Origin: Pseudomonas sp. Choline-02u-1
Lineage (GTDB): Bacteria > Pseudomonadota > Gammaproteobacteria > Pseudomonadales > Pseudomonadaceae
NCBI RefSeq assembly: GCF_002836515.1
Contig: NZ_PJBC01000013.1
Coordinates: 124,001-188,000 of the forward strand
Direction: 5' to 3'
Length of the DNA stretch: 64,000 nucleotides
Shown here: positions 1 to 9,414 of the stretch, one piece after another
Numbering within the stretch: the first letter of the stretch is position 1
Layout: each line of letters opens with the position of its first letter
The notes under the pieces: generated by a model
Seen by the model: the letters and a program-made list of their open reading frames with translations, nothing else
Database searches by the model: none
Told to the model about the DNA's origin: nothing
Position numbers and translations under genes: made by a program

Positions 1-768
1 TTCGTAACTGCCGCTGTGCGGCTTGGGCAACTGGCTGACCAGACTTTTCATGCTTTCCAGTTCGCTAAGACTCTGGCCGATGTGCGCGCCCTCCGGGCCA
101 CCTTCGGCACCGGTCAACACCAGGCGGCCGAAGGTGTCAACGAAGTACACGCTGCGTTGATAGCGCTGTTGATACTTGTCGATCAGCTTGATCACCGCGT
201 CCACGGTCAGGCCCACTCCGGCAGCGCCGATAAAGCGGTTGTGGTAGTCGTAGACCTTGTAGTTGATGAAGAACGTCAGGTTGTCCTTGTTGGCCAGGTC
301 CGGGTCGACGTTGATCTCGTAGGGATCCTGCATGTCGCGCACGCGGAAGTACCAGGTGTCGCGCGGTTCATCGATTTTGACCTGTTTGAGGACGCCTTTG
401 GCGTGGTAGTAGGTGAGAGTGGCATTAGAGACGAAAAACGCCGTGTAGGCGCCGTAATGGGTCATGACTTCGTCGAGGTAACGAGTCATCTGCTCGGGAT
501 TCTGCTCGCCGTTGACCACCCAATCGCGCATGAACGTGTCGCGGGACATCATCGAAGATATGAGGATCGGCCGCACCAGATCTTTCTGGATTTCCGAATA
601 GACCGTGTCGGAGGTCAGCGGTAGTTCGGTGTTGACGATGTTGTCGCGGATCGACTCGCGGGAGGCGAAATAGCTCAACAGCGACGTGGCGAGAAACCCG
701 GCGCCGAGCAGGGCGACGAGGGTAAGCACCAGTGAACGTTGCGAGTACAGGGGAGAACGAAGCGGCAT
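1..768 (-). CDS. dCache sensor membrane protein, N-terminal part (probable diguanylate cyclase)
   Basis: This is the first 256 codons of a minus-strand gene that leaves the window at its left edge; the ATG is at 768. Residues 1-35 hold a short basic start and one membrane segment (rich in Leu/Ala/Gly). They are followed by an extracytoplasmic domain with dCache-type features: a DTWYFRVRD stretch, INYKVYDY, and GAAGVGLTVDAV. Such proteins sense a ligand in the periplasm and pass the signal to a cytoplasmic output domain. In Pseudomonas this N-terminus usually carries a GGDEF domain, but no output domain is visible here, so diguanylate cyclase activity is inferred from family resemblance only. 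Confidence 0.75.
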   Translation of the reverse strand, partial: MPLRSPLYSQRSLVLTLVALLGAGFLATSLLSYFASRESIRDNIVNTELPLTSDTVYSEIQKDLVRPILISSMMSRDTFMRDWVVNGEQNPEQMTRYLDEVMTHYGAYTAFFVSNATLTYYHAKGVLKQVKIDEPRDTWYFRVRDMQDPYEINVDPDLANKDNLTFFINYKVYDYHNRFIGAAGVGLTVDAVIKLIDKYQQRYQRSVYFVDTFGRLVLTGAEGGPEGAHIGQSLSELESMKSLVSQLPKPHSGSYE

Positions 769-1112
769 GGCAGATCCGTTGGCAATGGCCCGATGGGATG
801 CATTCTAGTGGGATGGTCGGGAAAACACTGCGGGATTTGTGCCTGAAATGGCGAGGGATACGACTCAGAGATTTGTCAGGGAAATCGCTGCCCGCACCCC
901 AGCGCTCTGCCGAAGGGTGAGGCAGTTAATTAGGGTGATGGCAAAATTGTGCGTTTGACAGGTAAACAAGATTTCATAATCACTTGTTTCAACTTGTTGC
1001 GGGAACGCACCAGATTCCGAAAACGCTGTCTGATTTTTCGACAGTCACAGAATTAATGACTGTCGCCTGCCAGCGTCGCTGGTGTGGCCAACCCGCGGTC
1101 CAGGAGGCCGCC
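769..1112. other. Divergent intergenic region, possible promoter for lipoprotein gene
   Basis: This 344-base gap separates the minus-strand sensor gene from the plus-strand lipoprotein gene. A sigma70-like signal is visible: TTGACA at 955-960 and, after 16 bases, TAATCA at 977-982. No convincing coding sequence is seen; short open frames here lack a good ribosome binding site. The promoter assignment is inferred from sequence only. Confidence 0.4.
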
Positions 1113-1517
1113 ATGTATCGTCGAATCGTACTGCTTGCCGTGATGCTGTTTTCCCTTGGCGGATGCGTTCCTTATTCCTACGCAGACAACTACTACAGGT
1201 CAGAAGTCTACACTTCACCCGCACCGGCCTATTACAGCGGTGGCGGTTCCTATTACCGCAGCGGCGGCACCTATTACACCCAGCCGCGCTATTACCAGCC
1301 AGCGCCGCGGTACTACCAGCAACCGCGTTACTACCAGGCGCCGCGGCATTATCAACCGGCCCCGCGTCATTACGAGAGCCGTCGCTGGCACGGTAACGAT
1401 CGCGGACGCTGGGATGGCCACCGTCGTGGCGGTTGGGACAACGACCACCGGGGTCGCGGCAACTACGAGCGCCACAGCGGTCGCGGCGACCGCAACGGCC
1501 GTGGCAACCGCTGGTAA
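1113..1517 (+). CDS. Tyr/Pro/Arg/Gly-rich lipoprotein of unknown function
   Basis: The protein has 134 residues. The ATG at 1113 is preceded by AGGAGG (1103-1108), and a longer upstream frame is less likely. Residues 1-18 form a lipoprotein signal ending in the lipobox LGGC, so the mature protein should be lipid-anchored at its Cys. The mature part has no fold that I recognise. Residues about 25-90 repeat the motif RYYQ-P/A (YYQPAPRYY, YYQQPRYY, YYQAPRHY), and the last 45 residues are rich in Arg, Gly, Asp and His. The composition suggests an unfolded, basic, envelope-exposed tail. The gene stands alone and is followed by a terminator. Confidence 0.75.
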   Translation: MYRRIVLLAVMLFSLGGCVPYSYADNYYRSEVYTSPAPAYYSGGGSYYRSGGTYYTQPRYYQPAPRYYQQPRYYQAPRHYQPAPRHYESRRWHGNDRGRWDGHRRGGWDNDHRGRGNYERHSGRGDRNGRGNRW

Positions 1518-1533
1518 ATATCCGCAAATGAAC

Positions 1534-1562
1534 AAGCGGCGCATTGAGCGCCGCTTTTTTTT
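1534..1562 (+). terminator. Intrinsic terminator after the lipoprotein gene
   Basis: A 9-bp perfect stem (AAGCGGCGC / GCGCCGCTT) with a 5-base loop is followed by a T-run, 17 bases after the lipoprotein stop codon. Confidence 0.9.
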
Positions 1563-1712
1563 GCTCGTCGAAAAGTCGTTCCGTTAGCCATCTCCTAGGC
1601 AATTCACAGACGCTTCCTACAGTTTCAATTTGTGGCATTTGTTAGCGTTTGTGGATGCCGAACGATGCGAGAAATCCTCAGCTCAATAGCGGCGAAAAAG
1701 GACGTTACCGCT

Positions 1713-2957
1713 ATGAAGCTTCTGGTTATTCATCAAAATTTTCCGGGTCAGTTCCGCCATGTGGTGCTGGCCGCGCTGGACCGGCGTGATGAGGTTGTGG
1801 CGATAGGTCGGGACACGGCACCGGGACTCGCCGGGGTGAAAATCCATCGATATCGAGCGACCAGCCGAGCGCCCGGCAATGTTCACCCCTATCTGATCCG
1901 CTACGAACAGGCGGTGATTGACGGGCAAAAGGTTTTTGAGATGTTGACCAGGCTGAAACGTTCGGGTTATCAGCCAGATGTCATTCTTGCCCATCCCGGA
2001 TGGGGAGAGACGCTATTCGCCAAGGACGTCTATCCCGATACGCCACTCATTCACTACTGCGAATACTACTATCGAGCGCAGGGCGCCGATTGCGGGTTCG
2101 ACCTTGAATTCCGGCGAGCCGCGAGGGAGTCGTCACGGCTGCGCGTGCTCAACTCGCTGCATCTTTTGAATATTGAACAATGTGATATCGCGATTGCGCC
2201 TACGCAGTGGCAGCGCAGCCTGTTTCCGGCCGCTTACCGGGCGGCGATTCGGGTCATTCACGAAGGTGTGGTTCAAAGTTCTGACCTGGCGAAAATCGGG
2301 GCAGTCAGATTGCCCAATGGAATCGAGCTCAAGGCCGGACAGCCGATCGTTACCTATGTCGCCAGAAACCTTGAGCCTTATCGCGGCTTTCACAGTTTCA
2401 TGCGAGCGATCCCGCTTATTCAGGCTGAGTGCCCCGATGCGCAGATCATCGTGGTTGGCGGTGACGGTGTCAGTTACGGGAGTAGGCCGGTCGGGTACCC
2501 GGATTGGCGCAGCAGGATGGAGGCGGAGGTCAGTTTCGATCACTCCAGAGCGCATTTCACAGGGAAACTTCCTTACCAGACTTACCGGGCGATTCTGGCA
2601 TGTTCGAAAGTCCATGTTTATCTGACGTATCCGTTTGTCTTGTCTTGGTCGTTACTGGAAGCGATGGCGTCTGGTTGTGTGGTCGTTGCGTCGGATACGG
2701 CTCCGGTAAGGGAAGTAATCGTCGATGGGGTTAATGGAGTATTGGTGGATTTCTTTGACCATCAAGAAATTGCCAGAAGTGTATGCGAGGTTTTGAAGTC
2801 GGCCGGTGAGCACGATGGTCTTGCCAGCGCTGCGAAGTTGACGGCTGGTCGGTTTAGTGTGGAATCGGGAGCGAGCCAATATTTTGAGATTTTTGCAAGC
2901 GCGGTATCCGGGCAAAACGACATACCAACCGTTCCGCAATTTGAGCGGGAGGTTTGA
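1713..2957 (+). CDS. Glycosyltransferase family 4 protein
   Basis: The protein has 414 residues. The ATG at 1713 opens MKLLVIHQNFPGQFRHVV, a typical GT4/GT-B N-terminus, with AAAGGA about ten bases upstream; an earlier in-frame start lacks such a site. The C-terminal half shows the nucleotide-sugar binding region: IVTYVARNLEPYRGFHSFMRA, then the E(x7)E-like segment SWSLLEAMASGCVVVASDTAPVREVI, near residues 315-345. It should transfer a sugar from an activated donor, but donor and acceptor cannot be read from sequence. It lies 1 base before the next gene, which in turn lies 2 bases before a very large RTX protein gene. This suggests co-transcription and possibly glycosylation of, or surface anchoring for, that protein. 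Confidence 0.85.
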   Translation: MKLLVIHQNFPGQFRHVVLAALDRRDEVVAIGRDTAPGLAGVKIHRYRATSRAPGNVHPYLIRYEQAVIDGQKVFEMLTRLKRSGYQPDVILAHPGWGETLFAKDVYPDTPLIHYCEYYYRAQGADCGFDLEFRRAARESSRLRVLNSLHLLNIEQCDIAIAPTQWQRSLFPAAYRAAIRVIHEGVVQSSDLAKIGAVRLPNGIELKAGQPIVTYVARNLEPYRGFHSFMRAIPLIQAECPDAQIIVVGGDGVSYGSRPVGYPDWRSRMEAEVSFDHSRAHFTGKLPYQTYRAILACSKVHVYLTYPFVLSWSLLEAMASGCVVVASDTAPVREVIVDGVNGVLVDFFDHQEIARSVCEVLKSAGEHDGLASAAKLTAGRFSVESGASQYFEIFASAVSGQNDIPTVPQFEREV

Positions 2958-2958
2958 A

Positions 2959-3813
2959 ATGTCCAGGAAGTCGCGTAAGCAGGCGATCAAGTGGGTTAAA
3001 AGGTTATTGAAATATGGATTGTTCTTTTATGTCTGTTATTGCGTAGCGGGATTTTATATTCGCAAAGAACAATCTGCCGAGTCGGCGGCTATTCACCAGG
3101 CAGACGAGAAAGCTTGTCAGAACAAACTGGCGAGCATGCAGCAAGTGCCGATATTAGGCGGCGCCTATGTAGATAAGACGCTGGTTCCTGAGTTTTACGT
3201 TGGCATGCCTGAGATGGTGAACAAGAAAGCGTGTCTGGCGATTGCTCTGAAGGGGCTTTTCTGGTGGACCGGGACGGGGCTGCACCGGTACCAGGATCAG
3301 CGCATGGAACCGATCCCCGAAAGCTGGCGGCTTTATAAATTGAATGCCGGGCTTTTTACCAGAAAAGAAACCACCGAACCCCATGAGCGCGGTTATCGGC
3401 ACGTCAACTGGCCGGATGAGTTGATTGTGAAACTAAAGAATTATCCGGGGCTGGAGATTTGGCTGGATGCACCTCCGCCGCATTTCAAGAATGAAGACTC
3501 GGTTAGAACGTTTGTCATTACTGGCTGGCCGCGGCGAGATGGAACCCCTCGGTTGATCAACTGTGACGGCTTGATTCGCCCGGCGGCGGAGGAAAAACTG
3601 ACTGACGAGAAACTGGCAAGGTTCAGCAGAGCTGAATTGGAAAATCTTGATTTCGGCAAACTGAATTTCTTCTGCAATATCAATCTGGATAACTTCGACT
3701 TTTCCGGGGGGCACGGTAGCGTAGGTCTCGGATTAGCGTCATTACGCGAAGCACCTGAGATGCTCAAATATCTCAGTGACTATCTTTCACGCTCTGTTAT
3801 TACAAGGAAGTAA
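2959..3813 (+). CDS. Membrane-anchored protein of unknown function, RTX-linked
   Basis: The protein has 284 residues. The ATG at 2959 follows a strong GGGAGG site (2947-2952) and starts 1 base after the glycosyltransferase stop. A basic N-terminus (KSRKQAIKWVKRLLK) precedes one membrane segment at about residues 18-32, so the rest is probably periplasmic with an N-in anchor. The body contains Trp/Pro-rich stretches (LKGLFWWTGTGLHRY, WLDAPPPHF) and scattered Cys, and I do not recognise a family. It sits between a glycosyltransferase and a large RTX protein in one transcription unit. An accessory, anchoring or immunity-like role toward the RTX protein is possible but is only inferred from position. 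Confidence 0.7.
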   Translation: MSRKSRKQAIKWVKRLLKYGLFFYVCYCVAGFYIRKEQSAESAAIHQADEKACQNKLASMQQVPILGGAYVDKTLVPEFYVGMPEMVNKKACLAIALKGLFWWTGTGLHRYQDQRMEPIPESWRLYKLNAGLFTRKETTEPHERGYRHVNWPDELIVKLKNYPGLEIWLDAPPPHFKNEDSVRTFVITGWPRRDGTPRLINCDGLIRPAAEEKLTDEKLARFSRAELENLDFGKLNFFCNINLDNFDFSGGHGSVGLGLASLREAPEMLKYLSDYLSRSVITRK

Positions 3814-3815
3814 CA

Positions 3816-6800
3816 ATGAGTTATGTATTCAGCGATATGGAAAAATCAGAGATTTTCAACGCAGCAAATATTTGCAAAGGAATGAGGCTGCGCTCAAAAC
3901 AACTTCAGTACGATGCACTGAAATTAGCGGGGGCAAGCTGCGCACCCCTGTACCAGAAGCTATTCGACATTATTGGTGAAAAAGTTTCTGACGTTGCAGC
4001 TGCCGATAAAGAGGCTGGAGAGGTGCTGAAAAGCGCCAGACTCTGGCTTGCCGTGGCCATTGATGCCAACGGTGGAAACGGTGCCTACTCTGCCCTGATT
4101 CGTGGTTACACCTCCCGCCAGGGTGAACTCAGACTGAATACAATTTTCAGTGAAGACCTGATGCAGCTTTCGTCCAACCAGGTTGCCGTCAATTTCATCA
4201 ACACCCTGATCAACGGGTCCCTTGCCGGTCAACTGGCACCCTGGACGGTGCCGTCAATCAGCCAGATCGCAGAAATCGACGCCAGCGCGATTGGCGAGGC
4301 TCTGTTCAAGGAGGTTTGCGGGGAGGACGACACCGCCGTGAAACGTAACTCTGGTTGGTCTGGAACAGTCGGATTCAGCCTGTTGGGCGGTAAACCTCCC
4401 TATGAAACGTGGAGACTGATCTCTGCGGGCGACCCGGATGCGGAAGATGGCGGCCCACCCACTCAGGCAAAAGCCAACCGGCTCGACGACTATAAAAACA
4501 TTCTCTTCGCCATCGACGCCTATAGCGTCGGCCTGCGAGCGGCGATCAGCAATTTCGGCATCAATCCACTGCAAAGTCTGCTTTCAGTGGTTCCGGAGCA
4601 AATCAATATCGCGCTGGCCAGTGGCAGTGTGAATCCGCTGGTTCAGCATGTAGTCAAAGGCACGCCTGTTGCCGCCGTGGTCGAGCTGATCTTGCGCTAC
4701 GGCCAGAACGAATTTCTCGACATGTTCAAGCGCACTTACGACGGCGATTCTCCTGCCATACCCACCACCAACGAAACCTTCGCCAGCAACGCTTACGCCT
4801 TCTTCTCGGCGTTCTCCCCAGAGCAGTCGCAAAGCATCGTCACCCGGACAATAGGCGAGTTCGGTAATGCCAATGCATGGGCGAAACTGGCAGGCGAGGC
4901 GACGCCGCTCGGTGTGGCGTTGCGCAACTCTTTGCAGCAACTCAGTGAAGTCGTCATAGAACGAGCCGACGGTTATCCCGATCGCAACCTCGAGCTTTAC
5001 GATCCGCACACTGGCGAAGGCTTTATCACCGCGCAGTGGCTGGCGGATCGAGCGCAAATGCTGGCGCGGTTGATTGCCCGAACCCAGGGCTCGTTCGCAG
5101 AGCACTCGCTGCAGCAGTTTTCCTACTCCGATCTCGCCTCCAGCAAACAGGCGCCGATGACCACCGGAGTGCTGAACCCGTTGGCCATGTTCGGTGATGA
5201 CGGCGGGCGATCATTCGCCGGCGGCGCCAATGCCGATCATCTGTATGGCGGCGTGGGCAATGACTCGATCGACGGCCTGGCGGGTCACGATGTCATCGAA
5301 GGTGGTCGCGGTAATGACTCGATGAGCGGAGGCGACGGCAATGATGAGTTGTACGGGATGGCCGGTGATGATGTGCTGATTGGAGGAAAGGGGAACGATT
5401 CTTTGATCGGGGGCGAAGGCAACGACCGTTATGAATTCGCCAGCGGCGATGGCATCGACGAGATTCTTGATGCCAACGCCGATGGGCAACTGTGGATCAA
5501 CGGCGCGCCGATTCCCCATCTCAAACGCCGCGCGCCTCTGAGCAATATCTGGTCTACCGAGGATCGGTCCATCACCCTGACGCTTGTTGAAAACACCCTC
5601 AACATCAAATACGGCCAGGGCGATCTGGTGGTGATCAAAAACTTCCAGCCCGGAATGCTTGGCATCCGCCTCCCTGAATACGAGGAGCAGCCGGTCCCCG
5701 TTGCTGATCTGACCCTCCAGGGCGACTGGAAAGCCAAAGATGCCGATCCCACTGTCCCCGGTGATCAGCCCTCCTTTGATGAGCTGGGCAACGTGGTGCT
5801 GCTGCCCAAGGTCAAACACCGCAACAAGGCCGACGTACTTTACGGTTCCGCCGCAGACGACGTCATTCTTGGCATGGGCGGTTCTGATCGATTGTTCGGC
5901 AAGGCTGGAGACGATCGGTTATTCGGCGACAAGCAGACGACGCTCGAAAAAGCTATGGCCGACGGTGACGCCAAGGGCAAGGCAATTCGCGGAGACTGGC
6001 TCGACGGCGGGCAAGGTGACGATTTGCTTATCGGTACGGCGTCCCGAGATGTTCTGCTCGGTGGCAATGACCGGGATACCTTGATCGGCGGTGCTGGCGA
6101 CGATGTGTTATCCGGAGACGAAACCACCGGTGCGCTGGAACAAGGTTGGGCGGTCAAACGCGCTGACGTCCCCATCGCTGGCGGTGTGACCAGTCACCGA
6201 ACGGTCTTTTCAAAGGCCTCGATAAACAGTGCCTCCGAGGGCGGTGACGACGTGCTGTACGGGCAGGGTGGCAAGGACTTTATCGACGGCGGCTGGGGTG
6301 AGGACCTGCTTGACGGCGGCGCTGACGACGATTTTCTCAACGGCGGTCAAGGTCACGACACCCTGGCCGGTGGCAGCGGCAACGACGTGATGCTTGGTGA
6401 CAACCTCGATTGGGGCGGTGGCCTGCCCAGCAGACACCATGGCAACGATGTGCTGGACGGCGGCAGTGGTGATGATTCACTCGCCGGTAACGGTGGCAGC
6501 GACGCTTTGTATGGCGGCCCTGGCAACGACATTTTGCAGGGTGATGACGGCGTACTGGCCGGCGTCGAGGGCGATGCCGCGCATTTTTTTGGCGAAGATC
6601 TGCTGGACGGTGGCTCCGGCGATGACACGCTCTGGGGCGGCGGTGGCGATGATTTGCTCTTCGGCGGCGAAGGCCATGACGATCTGATTGGCGATAACCC
6701 TGAGCATCCGGTTCGCTATCACGGCAACGACTTTCTCGATGGCGGCGCGGGGAATGACACCCTGCGCGGCATGGGCGGCGCGGACACGCTGACGGGTGGC

Positions 6801-9347
6801 GCAGGGACGGATTTTCTCGATGGCGATGTGTCTGACCTGCAGCCGGGCGGAAGCAACAATGACGTGCTTCAGGGCGGTGAAGGAAACGATACGTTACAGG
6901 GTGGTTTCGGTGCCGACACGCTGGACGGCGGTGCGGGTGACGACATCCTGGCCGGCGATTACGAAAACAGCGCTGAGGCAGAGCACAATGCCGATTATCT
7001 GGACGGTGGTTCAGGCAACGACACGCTGCTCGGAGGCGCTGGCAACGACACCTTGATCGGCGCAGAAGGGACGGACTACCTGCGCGGCGATTCTGGCGAT
7101 AACGTGTTTGATGGCGGTCCCGGTGCTGACGTGCTGGATGGCATGGATGGCGCCGACATCTACTATTTCGGCGCTGGCGACGGCCTGGATATCGTCACCG
7201 ATGCCGGCGGCCGCAACATCATCAGGTTCGGTGCAGGGTTTTGCGCGCAAAGCCTGAAGGCCGACGTTATCGAAGTTACCGTCGGCACGGTGTTGCGACT
7301 GGCCAATGGCACGGGCGACGCGATACTCATCAAGAATCACGAGCGGTGGAAGGATTCCACATTCAGTTTCAGCGACGGCGGGGTACTTGATTACGCAGAG
7401 GTCCTGCGCAAAACACTGCCACCGATAGAAGTGTCCGAGTTACCCGTACCGGAACCTGTCACCGTCCCGGCAACCCCTGAAAGCAAAGTTGCGGATCCAG
7501 TTAAGCCAGACGATGTCACCGCTGCGGCGCAAGGCCCGGTGGCGTCTGTTCAAACGGTCAACTGGACCGATGAGTTCCTCGCGCAAACCAAGTCAAAACG
7601 CTCCGCCCGCAGACACGCCACAGGTTTCACCTTGAACGATCAAGGCGTCTGGGTTCGCAGTCATATCACCACCACCGACTCCGGTTACACCACTCACACC
7701 GAGCTGAACGATGACAGCGTCGAAGCGGGGACACTGTCTGAAACGCCGCCATGGATGAAGGCTGATGGCGGGCAAGCCGTAGTCAGTGAAAGGCAGTCGA
7801 CAACTACAACCCGTGTCGAACATAAACCGGTGAAAGCCCAGGGAGCAATGCCTTCCTCAAGCCAGGCGCCTCGCTATTATCGATCCGGCTCGGCCAACGG
7901 GTTTTCCTTCAATGCGGGCGACGTATTGGTTGAAGACCGAAAGGAATCCGGCGCGCTTGAAGGCTGGTACGTCTATCCGGCGGCAAGCTTCAGGTCGGGC
8001 GCAACAGTGCCCAAGGCGTTTCGCTGGGATGTCACAACTGAAACGATCAAACGCAAAATCGTCCATGGCGACGATGCCGGCGGGCGGGTCAAGGTCGAGG
8101 TGGAAAACGTTTTCCACGGCGGCGCGGGTGATGATCTGATCGTCGCTTATGCAGGCTCCCCACTTGACTACAGCACTGTCGGCGACAGAACACCGGGCGC
8201 GTTTTTATCCGCAGGTGCAGGTGACGATACCTTGCTGGGCTCCGAGGGCGCCGACTATCTGCTCAGCGGCTCGGGTGATGACTGGCTCTACGGCGAAGAC
8301 GGCGCCGACACCTACATCGTGCAAACGCATGCCGGGGCGACAACTACAATTGCGGACGTGCTCAATCCTGTTTTCCACCGAGCAGAAGTTGGCGTAGCGG
8401 GGTGGAAAGACGAGTACGGATTGATCGATCAGGACACGGTCGTTCTTCCCGCAGGCGCGCAGCGCGATGCACTGCAATTGAGCTGGGGTGCTGCGCTGAT
8501 AGAGACCACCCATGTCGAGCTGGAGCCCAATCCGGATCGCGCGGCTTACCGCAACCCGCCGAGAGCGAAAATGCTTCATCCGACACTCGATATCCAATGG
8601 GGCGGGACGCAAAAAGTCCGCATCGTCTTGCCCCACAACGGTGAACTTGAGGGGGCCGGTATTGAACTCGTCAAGTTCGTCGATGGGTCGGTCGCAAGTT
8701 TGAAGCAGCTCCTGGAATCGAGTCAGCTCGGCCCTGCGCCCGAGACTTTTCATACGGGTGTCATCGTCAACAATCCCAGCCGTCTCACTTCCTTGCGAGA
8801 CGGACGAGCACTTCCATTAGTCGGCGGTCGTGGCAATGACACGATAACCGGCGCAGGAGAGATCCGAGGCATGCAGGGGGATGACGTGCTCACGGGCAGC
8901 CCCGGTGATGATCTGCTGCTGGGTGGGCCGGGCAATGACACGCTGGCCGGCGGCGCTGGAAATGATCTCTACCGATACGATGGCCTCGGCAGGGACGTGA
9001 TCATCAACAACGGAGGCGGCCTGGACGGGATCGATTTTTCCGAACGCAGGCTGACGATCGACAACTTGAAGTTTCATCGTGAGCGCGATGATCTGGTGAT
9101 AGTGGTGGATTACGGAATGGCGCCGAAAATCCGGGTTTCCAGTCACTTTGCCGCAGGTGATAGTGCTATCGGCTTCATAAGAGTCAGCGAAGGAACAGCG
9201 ATTCAAGACTACAGCGCGACGCAGATTGCTGAACGACTGCATCCTCTTCCGCCATTGAGGGATGTCGAGAAAATTTTGCAAAAAGGCGACGATGAAGCGC
9301 AGCGGGCGATGACGGAAATCATCGAGTTCTACGAACTGAACGTCTGA
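3816..9347 (+). CDS. Giant RTX-repeat calcium-binding protein
   Basis: The protein has 1843 residues and no N-terminal signal peptide; AAGGAAG lies just upstream of the ATG. Residues 1 to about 460 are an unrecognised, mostly helical N-terminal domain. GGxGxDxLxGGxGND nonapeptide repeats, which bind Ca2+ as a parallel beta-roll, occur in four blocks: about 464-541, 672-1125, 1433-1498 and 1669-1725. Between blocks 2 and 3 lies a Pro/Val-rich linker (about 1190-1240) and a non-repeat domain (about 1250-1430). The C-terminus is acidic and ends in a short hydrophobic tail, as in proteins exported by type I systems. No ABC exporter, membrane fusion protein or TolC gene is present in the window. 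No catalytic motif (for example the serralysin zinc motif) is seen. Activity (toxin, adhesin or lipase-like) is unknown. Confidence 0.9.
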   Translation: MSYVFSDMEKSEIFNAANICKGMRLRSKQLQYDALKLAGASCAPLYQKLFDIIGEKVSDVAAADKEAGEVLKSARLWLAVAIDANGGNGAYSALIRGYTSRQGELRLNTIFSEDLMQLSSNQVAVNFINTLINGSLAGQLAPWTVPSISQIAEIDASAIGEALFKEVCGEDDTAVKRNSGWSGTVGFSLLGGKPPYETWRLISAGDPDAEDGGPPTQAKANRLDDYKNILFAIDAYSVGLRAAISNFGINPLQSLLSVVPEQINIALASGSVNPLVQHVVKGTPVAAVVELILRYGQNEFLDMFKRTYDGDSPAIPTTNETFASNAYAFFSAFSPEQSQSIVTRTIGEFGNANAWAKLAGEATPLGVALRNSLQQLSEVVIERADGYPDRNLELYDPHTGEGFITAQWLADRAQMLARLIARTQGSFAEHSLQQFSYSDLASSKQAPMTTGVLNPLAMFGDDGGRSFAGGANADHLYGGVGNDSIDGLAGHDVIEGGRGNDSMSGGDGNDELYGMAGDDVLIGGKGNDSLIGGEGNDRYEFASGDGIDEILDANADGQLWINGAPIPHLKRRAPLSNIWSTEDRSITLTLVENTLNIKYGQGDLVVIKNFQPGMLGIRLPEYEEQPVPVADLTLQGDWKAKDADPTVPGDQPSFDELGNVVLLPKVKHRNKADVLYGSAADDVILGMGGSDRLFGKAGDDRLFGDKQTTLEKAMADGDAKGKAIRGDWLDGGQGDDLLIGTASRDVLLGGNDRDTLIGGAGDDVLSGDETTGALEQGWAVKRADVPIAGGVTSHRTVFSKASINSASEGGDDVLYGQGGKDFIDGGWGEDLLDGGADDDFLNGGQGHDTLAGGSGNDVMLGDNLDWGGGLPSRHHGNDVLDGGSGDDSLAGNGGSDALYGGPGNDILQGDDGVLAGVEGDAAHFFGEDLLDGGSGDDTLWGGGGDDLLFGGEGHDDLIGDNPEHPVRYHGNDFLDGGAGNDTLRGMGGADTLTGGAGTDFLDGDVSDLQPGGSNNDVLQGGEGNDTLQGGFGADTLDGGAGDDILAGDYENSAEAEHNADYLDGGSGNDTLLGGAGNDTLIGAEGTDYLRGDSGDNVFDGGPGADVLDGMDGADIYYFGAGDGLDIVTDAGGRNIIRFGAGFCAQSLKADVIEVTVGTVLRLANGTGDAILIKNHERWKDSTFSFSDGGVLDYAEVLRKTLPPIEVSELPVPEPVTVPATPESKVADPVKPDDVTAAAQGPVASVQTVNWTDEFLAQTKSKRSARRHATGFTLNDQGVWVRSHITTTDSGYTTHTELNDDSVEAGTLSETPPWMKADGGQAVVSERQSTTTTRVEHKPVKAQGAMPSSSQAPRYYRSGSANGFSFNAGDVLVEDRKESGALEGWYVYPAASFRSGATVPKAFRWDVTTETIKRKIVHGDDAGGRVKVEVENVFHGGAGDDLIVAYAGSPLDYSTVGDRTPGAFLSAGAGDDTLLGSEGADYLLSGSGDDWLYGEDGADTYIVQTHAGATTTIADVLNPVFHRAEVGVAGWKDEYGLIDQDTVVLPAGAQRDALQLSWGAALIETTHVELEPNPDRAAYRNPPRAKMLHPTLDIQWGGTQKVRIVLPHNGELEGAGIELVKFVDGSVASLKQLLESSQLGPAPETFHTGVIVNNPSRLTSLRDGRALPLVGGRGNDTITGAGEIRGMQGDDVLTGSPGDDLLLGGPGNDTLAGGAGNDLYRYDGLGRDVIINNGGGLDGIDFSERRLTIDNLKFHRERDDLVIVVDYGMAPKIRVSSHFAAGDSAIGFIRVSEGTAIQDYSATQIAERLHPLPPLRDVEKILQKGDDEAQRAMTEIIEFYELNV

Positions 9348-9370
9348 GTTGCTGGACGACCGATTCAGCC

Positions 9371-9404
9371 AGCCCGCGACGCAAACCAGTTGCCATCGCG
9401 GGCT
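9371..9404. terminator. Hairpin between convergent RTX and hydratase-family genes
   Basis: A perfect 9-bp inverted repeat (AGCCCGCGA / TCGCGGGCT) with a 16-base loop lies between two convergent stop codons. There is no long T-run on either side, so it is only a possible bidirectional terminator. Confidence 0.5.
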
Positions 9405-9414
9405 ACGAGTCAGC

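Noticed and set aside
5205..9000. DNA-level repeats across the RTX gene
   Set aside because: They are explained by the GGxGxD coding repeats and are not a separate repeat element.
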